Assembly (NCBI RefSeq): GCF_001039355.2
Contig: NW_019773925.1
Span: 238,066-302,065, forward strand
DNA: 64,000 bases
Direction: 5' to 3'
From: Lingula anatina
Taxonomy: Eukaryota > Brachiopoda > Lingulata > Lingulida > Lingulidae
Position numbers and translations under genes: made by a program. The notes beneath the pieces were generated by a model that ran no database searches, was not told the DNA's origin, and was given only the letters and a program-made list of their open reading frames with translations. How positions within the stretch are numbered: the first letter of the stretch is position 1; every line of letters begins with the position of its first letter. Positions 25,201 through 34,575 of this stretch are shown piece by piece.

Positions 25201-28200
25201 AATCGCTGGCGTTATATAGGATGTGCTGCACTGATATTTCATGAAGAAACCGTGGAGCTAAAATGAATAAGCACGTTATTTTTTCATGTCATTCATGACA
25301 CATAAAATGAAATGAAATGGAAGTTTCGAATTTCTCATAAAAATATCAGTTCAGAATTATCACTTTTAAGATATGCCTTAACCTCATAACATCATCTAAT
25401 AAAATTTATAAAAATAGGTATCTTAGAAATTTTAGAATGATTCGAGAAAAAATTTCCCCGAATATTTGCATAGTCATTTCTTGAACTACCTGGATATCTG
25501 TCCTGCTGCGGTATGGCGCTGTCTGTGAATTAACTATTGTCTCCTTTGCCTGCCAACGCAGAGTTCCTAAAATTTTAAAATTTACTTTTAAGTAATTTAA
25601 TGTTATATTGGACTTAAGCTTAGGAATAGTTGCTTCGGCAAACAATCCATGAAATATATAACTGCTTGCTTTTTAGAACTTTCACTACAGAGGATTTCAG
25701 GCAAATAAGATTCTTTATCATAAATAAGCTTGAATAGTTCATTATTTCAGGAAGGCTTACCAGCTGCCTCTGTGACTAAAGTGCTCTGGTCGGCGTTCAG
25801 TCTCCTACCGATTCCAAAGTCGGCCAATTTCGCATGTCCTTTGCAGTCAATAAGCACGTTCTGAGGCTGAGGCAGAAACAGTAAACGGAATATATATCGC
25901 CTAAATGAACGATTTAAATGTGTTATGATCTTTAAAATTTACAAAATCTAATCAATTACAATACTCAATTTTATAAAATGTACATCCTTTAACGTAAATG
26001 ACATGAATATTTTCTAGACAAAGAAGGAATTGGGTTTTTCTATTGGTAAATACACTGAAATGGATCTGTTTAGTATAAAAACAATCCACGCCCGGGCCGA
26101 TTTACTACCCACCTTTAAGTCCCTATGCAGTATTTTCCGCTCAGAACTGTGCAGTACATCTAATCCTTCCATAATCTCACGAACGAGCGTTGGACCTTTT
26201 TCTTTCAAACGATTGCTACGTTTTAAGATCTCANNNNNNNNNNNNNNNNNNNNNNNNNNNNNNNNNNNNNNNNNNNNNNNNNNNNNNNNNNNNNNNNNNN
26301 NNNNNNNNNNNNNNNNNNNNNNNNNNNNNNNNNNNNNNNNNNNNNNNNNNNNNNNNNNNNNNNNNNNNNNNNNNNNNNNNNNNNNNNNNNNNNNNNNNNN
26401 NNNNNNNNNNNNNNNNNNNNNNNNNNNNNNNNNNNNNNNNNNNNNNNNNNNNNNNNNNNNNNNNNNNNNNNNNNNNNNNNNNNNNNNNNNNNNNNNNNNN
26501 NNNNNNNNNNNNNNNNNNNNNNNNNNNNNNNNNNNNNNNNNNNNNNNNNNNNNNNNNNNNNNNNNNNNNNNNNNNNNNNNNNNNNNNNNNNNNNNNNNNN
26601 NNNNNNNNNNNNNNNNNNNNNNNNNNNNNNNNNNNNNNNNNNNNNNNNNNNNNNNNNNNNNNNNNNNNNNNNNNNNNNNNNNNNNNNNNNNNNNNNNNNN
26701 NNNNNNNNNNNNNNNNNNNNNNNNNNNNNNNNNNNNNNNNNNNNNNNNNNNNNNNNNNNNNNNNNNNNNNNNNNNNNNNNNNNNNNNNNNNNNNNNNNNN
26801 NNNNNNNNNNNNNNNNNNNNNNNNNNNNNNNNNNNNNNNNNNNNNNNNNNNNNNNNNNNNNNNNNNNNNNNNNNNNNNNNNNNNNNNNNNNNNNNNNNNN
26901 NNNNNNNNNNNNNNNNNNNNNNNNNNNNNNNNNNNNNNNNNNNNNNNNNNNNNNNNNNNNNNNNNNNNNNNNNNNNNNNNNNNNNNNNNNNNNNNNNNNN
27001 NNNNNNNNNNNNNNNNNNNNNNNNNNNNNNNNNNNNNNNNNNNNNNNGGCGCTGTCTGTGAATTAACTATTGTCTCCTTTGCCTGCCAACGCAGAGTTCC
27101 TAAAATTTTAAAATTTACTTTTAAGTAATTTAATGTTATATTGGACTTAAGCTTAGGAATAGTTGCTTCGGCAAACAATCCATGAAATATATAACTGCTT
27201 GCTTTTTAGAACTTTCACTACAGAGGATTTCAGGCAAATAAGATTCTTTATCATAAATAAGCTTGAATAGTTCATTATTTCAGGAAGGCTTACCAGCTGC
27301 CTCTGTGACTAAAGTGCTCTGGTCGGCGTTCAGTCTCCTACCGATTCCAAAGTCGGCCAATTTCGCATGTCCTTTGCAGTCAATAAGCACGTTCTGAGGC
27401 TGAAGCAGAAACAGTAAACGGAATATATATCGCCTAAATGAACGATTTAAATGTGTTATGATCTTTAAAATTTACAAAATCTAATCAATTACAATACTCA
27501 ATTTTATAAAATGTACATCCTTTAACGTAAATGACATGAATATTTTCTAGACAAAGAAGGAATTGGGTTTTTCTATTGGTAAATACACTGAAATGGATCT
27601 GTTTAGTATAAAAACAATCCACGCCCGGGCCGATTTACTACCCACCTTTAAGTCCCTATGCAGTATTTTCCGCTCAGAACTGTGCAGTACATCCAATCCT
27701 TCCATAATCTCACGAACGAGCGTTGGACCTTTTTCTTTCAAACGATTGCTACGTTTTAAGATCTCAATGTACTCCTTTAGTGTGTATTCCCCCAATTCTA
27801 GCACCAGATAGGCAAAGGATTTGTCGGGAACCACGATCCGGTAGCGCACGATGCGTGGGTGGTCCAGCACTAACAGCAGGTCCAGCTCGTTATCCAGGGT
27901 CCAGCTCGTTATCAAATACCGTTTAACGGCAACCTCGGTCCCGTCGCCTAGAAGGCCTAAATACACTTCTGTGCTTTCGCTTCTGGAAATATTAGTTAAT
28001 TTATGAATAAAAAGGTAAACGTTTGGATTATCTGGATAGAGGATTTAAACTACGATTTGCCTTTTACATATTAAATATTGAGTGAAGAACTTTGTAACTA
28101 AGAGCTTAGTACAATAATTAAAACAGCTTAAAAAGTTCACATGTCTAATTCATTAAGAAATATGAAATGTTATTTATAAACCCAACGAAGTCAATCCTAC

Positions 28201-30669
28201 CCGCTGCTGATACGGAATTTCGGGTCTTTGGTACACAAGTAAAGCCCAGCAACGTCCTCAAAGTCATCTTCAGTTAACTGAACAAAATCTTCAAATTTCT
28301 TTTTCCAGCGTATGCTTTTTTGCCTCCACTCCTCCTTCAACTTAAGGGCTTTTCTTTTCTTTAACGTGATGGATTTATCGGATGTTAACCCTACCTCGGA
28401 GAGAACACTGTCGTCAAAGATCTCGCGAGAGTCCAGGTAAAGTCTCTGCTCTTCTGGCGATATTTCAGTTTTCTCATGAATAGAGCGCTTTAGCGTCTGA
28501 ACCGTATCATGCAGTTGAAATTTGACTGTGGTGGAATTGTTGCCAGGGAGAGAAACTACGACGCTCAGACTTTGTTTCGACAGAGTTATCGATTGGCCAC
28601 ATCCATAGATCTTATAGTCAAAAAGCCTTTTGTCGTTTTCCAGCGTTTCCCCATTGTAGGTTAAATTTTGCTCTTCGAGATTAATATTCGTCTTTGCATG
28701 TATTTTTTCTTTGAGGTCCCTAACAGTACTGCTCACTCTTAACTTGAAAAACTGATTGTTCCCCTCCGGGGTCGATACGGAGAATTTCTGGGTCGAGTCG
28801 TTAAATAATAACGCATCGTCTGTCAGTCCACATTCGGCAATAGTGGCATCATCAGAAAGGTCCTTATTGTCAAATACAATGTGACTGGCTCTTAAGCGCC
28901 TTCTCAAGGCTCCTATTGTTGACTCTACGTGAACAAGGCAGTGTTTCTGACTAGGAAGGTACCTTAGCTCGGGTGACGGGAAAGTTAGTTGAACCCGAAT
29001 GACACCGTGCATAACCAAGATCCGTGTGGGGATATCAGCATCAGGATTTACAAAGTTATACAGGGGCGTGGCCGGATCCAGGTTTCCTTGACTTTCTTGA
29101 GTTTCTGAATGTATTGCAAAAACATCTAGTGATCTAAAGTTTTCGAGGTGAAGGGCCTTCAAGTAATCACCTAAGCTGGCTTTTATATTTATGTCTTCCT
29201 TGTGAATCAGTCCGCTGTCAAGCTGTATGGCTATGGAATTTGGTTCAATATGGGTATCAGAGCACCCAGTAAGGCCGTAATCGGCACATGTTCTGTGTTC
29301 TTCACATTTCGTTTTATTCTGCATCAGTCGAACCAACGCTCTTGGTATTTGTAAAGTTTCAGCAATATTTGTGTTAAGCCGTGATATCAAATCATCTCGT
29401 CCACAGTAGACTTTAACGAACTGGTTACCGAAATATCTTACTTTTAGCTTATGTAGAATGATAACGTGTATTTCCACGTCGACAAACGGATCGAAATCTA
29501 AAAATATGCGCTTAAAATTGTCAAGCTCCTGTCCCTTGTACTTAAAACGCATTTTTGTTCCAGGGTCCATTTCAAACGCTTTTGTTATTTTCCTCCTCAT
29601 TTGTTCATTCTCAACAGAGCTGCGCATGTCAAAATACATAGTCTTGACTGTGCTTTCTATGCATATAGTAGCGGACGCGACATAGCAATTCTTACCGTCC
29701 TGAAACAAATTCAAATGAATCACGTGAAAAATATCCACTTCAAACTGTCAAAGAAACTAAAATTAATTCATTACTGATTAATAGTTAAACTCGAATTCAT
29801 TTTTCATACACATGGTTCATACACATTGTGCGACTTTGTCTTATGTAGCATTTATTTACCTAAATTCAAATTTAACATTCAAACAAGCAACCCATGTATT
29901 TCAAAACGCGCTTAATTGTAGATGCTCTCAAGTATTGGGTTATTTGCTTGAACGTTTAAAACAAAATATATTTAAACATTTTCTTAAAAGAACAGTCAGC
30001 AAACCCCCGATTAAGACCTACCTCCAGATCCAAAGTGGGTTCCGTTACGAAGTAAAAATGAGCACACGCTAAGCTATACACTGCGGTAGGTACTGCCCAT
30101 ATTACACCAAGAACACGCGTAAGCAACCGGTAAGTATCTTCGTCTATATCCTGTCGGCGTACAAAACCCACAGGATATATGTAAACACAAATTGAGCCGC
30201 CAAGTATGAAAAGAACACATATTGCCCGATCGTATAAATTGTCCATGATAGTGTTGCATCTAAACGTACTAAGGAGTTTAAAAGACAAGAGCAGGAAGAA
30301 GATGACCTGGTTCCTTAAAATTTGGGAATGTTCAAAACCATAGGTGAATGCATCGAACCAGTCAAAAAAACCTATCAAGTCCAGTATAAATGTTTGTATC
30401 ATCAGAATGCCGGCGTGAATAATTGCTCTTAGAATGGAAGGGGAATCTTTGAACAAACCGTTTACGAACAAATGGACCAATATGTTAAAGCACAAAAACC
30501 GTTTAATGTCCGTGAGATGAAAGGAATCTCCACACTCGGGAATCATTTGGATATACTGAAGCAGCATGGCGGGCAGGGATCCTCCCGTAAATGATTCGTT
30601 ATTGTTACAATACGAGTCCCAGTCTCTCCTCATGGTCGGACTCAGTCTTGAGTTCCACACCGCTTCCAT
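22211..30669 (-). CDS. membrane-anchored ubiquitin-like/kinase/KEN ribonuclease protein
   Basis: Predicted 1107-residue protein of the IRE1/RNase L kinase-ribonuclease family. Minus-strand exons: 30022-30669, 28201-29699, 27646-27982, 27294-27399 (near-identical copy 25761-25866), 25490-25566, 24917-25125, 23978-24055, 23579-23651, 22894-23009, 22211-22391. All have GT/AG and the phases agree to the TGA at 22211. Residues 1-216: hydrophobic segments near 58-73, 79-103, 121-136, 149-169 and 183-208. Residues 217-715: clear ubiquitin-like repeats at about 521-591 and 593-666, with up to three more degenerate ones before them. Kinase from about 716: VAVK Lys736, HRDLKPQN with Asp826, DFG at 844, HHPFD, and the HPFFW bridge typical of IRE1. 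KEN domain to the end: DLLRFIRNVDVH has Arg1039, Asn1040 and His1044 spaced as in RNase L. All catalytic signatures look intact. The sensing domain is neither the IRE1 luminal propeller nor RNase L ankyrins. Its ligand is unknown. Confidence 0.88.
22437..22662. mobile_element. probable MITE with TCCCAGAGATTTAGATCGATCT ends
   Basis: In the last intron of the KEN-kinase gene. The left end (ctttcccagagatttagatcgatctaaa) and right end (gggatagatcgatctaaaaatctatggaaatgg) are imperfect inverse copies. The layout recalls the GGGTTCCCA family at 13941 and 54979, but the match is weak. No coding capacity. Confidence 0.5.
23215..23525 (-). repeat. interspersed repeat, about 310 bases (copy in KEN-gene intron)
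   Basis: The reverse complement matches 35060-35365 and 37775-38095: shared blocks include 'gaggtcac(g/a)(c/t)ggtc(c/g)gatg', 'actgccgtttttgtgg', 'atgagttgtttacaatgt'. No protein is encoded in common, so it is a dispersed non-coding repeat. Frames of 60-87 codons here and at the other copies come from this repeat and are not genes. Confidence 0.75.
25515..26233. repeat. left copy of 719-base near-identical block beside the N gap
   Basis: Matches 27048-27766 with only isolated differences (for example ctgaggcag against ctgaagcag in the acceptor of one kinase exon). It carries the 3' half of the HRDLK exon, the whole DFG exon and most of the next one. The block ends exactly where the N run starts and its partner starts exactly where the N run ends, which points to two haplotypes placed in tandem by the assembler. 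Confidence 0.9.
26234..27047. other. assembly gap (814 N)
   Basis: Unresolved bases inside the kinase part of the KEN-kinase gene. Because identical exon sequence lies on both sides, the gap may have no real counterpart. The long X-filled frames across it are meaningless. Confidence 0.99.
27048..27766. repeat. right copy of the 719-base block beside the N gap
   Basis: Partner of 25515-26233, in the same orientation and the same length. The right copy continues without a break into the 5' half of the HRDLK exon, and the left copy continues into the 3' end of the 25490-25566 exon. A single copy would therefore give one complete, in-frame kinase. Confidence 0.9.
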
Positions 30670-32544
30670 TGTACAGCGATATAATGTTCCTCCCTTAGTA
30701 CTGCGTGTATTTGTTGATATCTTCTCAGTTTTGATTATAATAATCGACTGAGATCACACAGCGGGATATTTTGGACACCTTTCTTTTGAACCCGCTACAC
30801 ACCAGCACATGCAACCACTTTTCTTTTACACCAAGCGAAATATAAATTCAATGTAAACGCGTGCTATGTGTAAATTCGATGAGTTCAGCTTTACCAGGCC
30901 ATCTGTACTCGAGCTTACATATCTCGAGTTCCTAATGGTTGGAACTACATACCCGGCATACACACTTTAAAGGTACTGGTAATTGTTCTGGTTTAAACAT
31001 ATGAAGATCTCAGCATGTGTTATATATGTGTCTTTAACGCACTCCTTCGTGAGATGTCTCAGTTTTTTGGGATTGAACAGAAACCAATAAAAATTTTTAT
31101 GAGTCACCTGTACTTCCCCTGTCTAAATATAACTTCCGTGTAACAGATGTTAGATGGTATTGTTTACATATAGTATCGGTGCACATTCATTATACATTTT
31201 GTACCTGGAAAGATCTTATAGAATAATGAAAATAGAAAAATGTTGACTTATTCTGCGGTGGAAGTCAGCCACTGAAAAGGTATTTTATACAATTCAGCAC
31301 CAAATCTAAAGATACATCCTGATCATGGACATAACAACATTATGTCCATGTCCTGATTTATTACTTTACAGCAGCCGAGCAAGTAACCTAAAACCATTAA
31401 TATTTTATTGTCGAACCTTTGAAGGCGAAAAATGTATAGCTACTAATGAAGACCGATGAACCGGTGGGCTTGGATTTTAAATAAAACAAGTCTTTGTACA
31501 TTTTGAAGCAAGTTAAAAACTACAGCGAAATTTTGGTGTACAGATATGTACTAGTATTTATATAACATATACTGTACGCAAAGGCCTTTTTGCATTCATA
31601 ATAGATAAGCAAATGTTATTATTTATTGTATCTTGATAATTAGTAGGGCCTGATTAAGTATCTTACATTTAAAGTATATCAACTCTTCGTATGAGATCCA
31701 GGCCCGCAGCCAGCAATTTCAAAAGGGGGGGGGGGGGTCTTTTTCTGAAAAAGTGGAGCTTTTATCATGAAACGTTCATGTACGTAAATATTATTTTACT
31801 TAAAGGGAACCTTTTCCCGACAAAAAGGAAGGTTCGAAAGAAACTCCTTGTTGGTCCATTTTTCACGATAAATGCATTGTTAACGATGCGTAAAATGTAG
31901 TAAATTCCATTTTACCGCCAAAACGGTAGCGGTTAGGAGGGTTAAAAGAGCTAACTTTGATAAACGTATTAACCCTGCAAATTTTAGAGGGTAGGTTATT
32001 GCACAAACTGTAAAAACGTAAATTTATTTTTTCCTCCACAAGGTTAAAGTTATATTGCTTAATAAAGATTGATTGATTGCAGACACGCAGTGAGGATTAT
32101 AACGATCGTACACTAATATATCTTCAAAGGTTGACTACATTTACGTAATACAAATAACGATATATGAAACTGATATATCACATTAATAAATCAAATAGCA
32201 GGCATAATATGTAAGCTTGTACCTTCCTTTGAAAATATCCAAGGGAGATAATTTTTGTCTTCATATCATGCAAAGCCTACTTATTTTTCCCAGTTTAGAG
32301 CTTAAAACCGATAAAAACTCAATTAAAAGTTACTTATGTCGATGTCACCTTTCTGAAAGGTATACATACAGGTAGGTACTGGGAAGCATGACATTCCGAA
32401 CGTTTCATTTTATGAAACATTTTGAACAAAAACATGCAATAAACAAACAGAGTTTCATATGTCAATGGATGACGAAAGATTGGAAAACTGAGATTCGCCA
32501 GCCAATATTTCGTCTGCTGACAGTCAGAATTCATTAAAGAAATT
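30670..32544. other. intergenic region, 5' flank of the KEN-kinase gene
   Basis: No gene seen. It holds a short perfect hairpin (31327-31353, stem CATGGACATAA) and a truncated CAGGCCCG-family element from about 31699 inserted in a fragment of the 310-base repeat. Promoter elements for the minus-strand gene starting at 30669 are expected here but none is clear. Confidence 0.55.
31699..31860. mobile_element. truncated CAGGCCCGTAGCCAG-type MITE
   Basis: Starts caggcccgcagccagcaatttcaaaagggggg and follows the body of the complete copy at 51493-51660 (ctttttctgaaaaagtgga, cttttcccgacaaaa) but lacks the right terminal repeat. The left flank (atcaactcttcgtatgagatc) is the reverse complement of the end of the 310-base repeat, so the element is nested in a fragment of it. 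Confidence 0.7.
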
Positions 32545-32921
32545 CATTAAAGAAATATCTGGGCCCTGTTGCATAACGTGTCGTAACTCACGCGCAGCGG
32601 TTGCCTCCAACTCCAGCGTTGTTATGGCAATGGGCAAACAAATATATTATTTTTTTTACTGAATCGACGTTTAAAAGTTATGTTAGATCCAGGAGAAGAC
32701 GAGTTGTGCACTGAAACATCGAAATGCCTCGCGTTCCGCGATTGGTCGTTGGTATTGTTGTCTTTGGGAAGTGATCTGAGTAATTGATTTTATAAACAAC
32801 GAAATATTGTGATCTTGATCTTAAAATAAATTTGAGTTGAAGGATAAACTAGTTTTAGTATGAAAGAAATGGAATAAAAGTAAACTTGATAAATGACAAG
32901 ATAATTAAGTCAAAACATTGG

Positions 32922-32929
<8 letters not shown>

Positions 32930-32960
<31 letters not shown>
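32930..32960. repeat. (CA)n microsatellite
   Basis: About 15 CA units inside the intron-like part of the broken fibrinogen-like copy. Confidence 0.95.
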
Positions 32961-32963
<3 letters not shown>

Positions 32964-33065
32964 ATTTAACGTCATTTAAGTGATGTTTTGAAGCAAGAAA
33001 GAAAAGCAAGAAAGATTGAATACTTCTTATAATACAGGTTGAATACGACTTGTTGGACGTTTATT

Positions 33066-33139
33066 ACTTCTTATGCTATGATTAAAATCGAGTTATATTT
33101 ATATTTCTTATGCTATGATTAAAATCGAGTTATATTTAA
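33066..33139. repeat. two-copy tandem duplication, unit about 40 bases
   Basis: 'cttcttatgctatgattaaaatcgagttatattta' occurs twice in direct succession. No function is visible. Confidence 0.8.
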
Positions 33140-33715
33140 AAATCAAATTAATTAAGTTTCTGAATCGTATCATGCATTTGATGTTGCTGGCCGAAGTAAT
33201 AAGGGAATTCAGTTCCCCTTTTTGTTTATTTCAGAAATCGTACGTAGTTTCTGTCCACTGATCGTCACTAACGGGGTTCTCGTTTCTTTGTTCAGTGGCA
33301 TATGCTGATAGGGGTGCATAAATACTTCATAAACGATAAGTGATCAGTTAAAGTGTAAATTGATGGCAGATATTGGAAAATAATCAGTAAAGTGCGCCAA
33401 GTGCTCAGAGCAATTACTTTATTTCCCAAAGTTTTCAAGTGCGACAGAGCAACCATGTGAACATTCCCCAAACGGGTGAATTTATGATGTTTTTTGCCGG
33501 GGAGCTTATGAATTTTTAACTCGGCAGACTGTGGGATATTACACACCAATTTATCAAATGTGCGTCTAATAACCCAGGGTAGGGGATTATTCATCTAAAC
33601 GGTATGGTTTTGCAATAGCCCCCCCCCCCCTCTCCTCCCGACTGAGACGTTAGAAACACGGTGTAGGTAAATTTTTGTGCAAAAAAGTGTGTGGGAGATG
33701 CATACCAAATTAGAA

Positions 33716-33981
33716 ATACACACACTGGACAATAGAAGTGTCACCCCTACTGAACCAATACTTTGGGGGGAGATAAATGACTATGGAATGATATGCTCCT
33801 GGTATCATTTCATTTACACCAAATTTTACAAAAAGACCAACAAAACAATTCCATGGTACAGCGGTTTTATACTCATTAGTCACATTATAAGAAGACCAGG
33901 CATTATAACTACTCAAGATCCAGCTACTTTGAATACTCTTGATTTAGGGGTGACACTTCTATTGACCATTGTGTGTATATC
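33716..33981. mobile_element. Tc1/mariner-like MITE
   Basis: About 265 bases with 33-base terminal inverted repeats: left TACACACACTGGACAATAGAAGTGTCACCCCTA, right rev-comp TACACACAATGGTCAATAGAAGTGTCACCCCTAA. The ends abut TA on both sides, as expected for the Tc1/mariner superfamily. The 163-codon frame that crosses it uses transposon DNA and is not a gene. Confidence 0.8.
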
Positions 33982-34045
33982 ATATAAGAAAGGAAAGCCT
34001 TTCCAACAACTTGTCAAATTTATGTGCACCTTCGGGGTGGGTGTT

Positions 34046-34117
34046 GAACACCCATCCCTATCCCATGTCGCACCCATCCCTATCCTATGTCGCACCCATC
34101 CCTATCCTATGTCGCAT
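34046..34117. repeat. 24-base tandem repeat, three copies
   Basis: 'cacccatccctatcc(c/t)atgtcg' repeated three times in line between the mariner-like MITE and the fibrinogen-like gene. Confidence 0.85.
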
Positions 34118-34575
34118 TTACGCCTTTACATAACAGTTTTGAACATATCTCATGTTCTATTTTTATGAGAGGTTCTTTAAAATTTTGTCGTTGAAACCAT
34201 GACATTAGTGTCGGTCTTCACGAAACAGTGACCTTAATGCTACCATTGCCAGTGTTTGCTTTTTTTGTGCCAAAAATTACCAAATATTTCGAAATCACAG
34301 TTAGTAATGTTGAAGCCTGGGCTATACTTTGGAACGACAAGGACACGTTGCCTCAAAGGACTGATGATCACTGAATTGCAAATCCAGTTTACGACACTCG
34401 TAGCGGAACAAACTTATTACCCGTTGGTGCAACTGGGCCCAACATCGTAAATCCTCGAAGTTGATATGGTGATGGGCAAATAAATACATAATTTTAATGA
34501 TCGAATCTACGTTTAAAAGTCATTTAAGAAACAGTTCCAGAAGAAGACAGTTCAGATTTGTTCTGAAACTTCGAA

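Larger units (their letters stand above)
32545..33290 (+). pseudogene. broken partial copy of the fibrinogen-like gene 5' end
   Basis: 32545-32830 aligns to 34430-34690, covering the 5' flank, the start exon (MPR-LVVGI-VFG at 32724) and early intron. The donor TTTGGTAAGTG of the good copy reads TTTGGGAAGTG here, so the first splice site is lost. 33228-33285 aligns to the beginning of exon 2 (TTTCAG acceptor, then a frame with PLIV matching TLIV), but the copy stops soon after. It is a two-piece relic without the rest of the gene. The space between carries a CA microsatellite and a duplicated 40-base segment. Confidence 0.7.

Noticed and set aside
26030-27178. Long frames across the N gap
   Set aside because: Made of unresolved bases; only their edges are sequence, and these belong to kinase exons on the minus strand.
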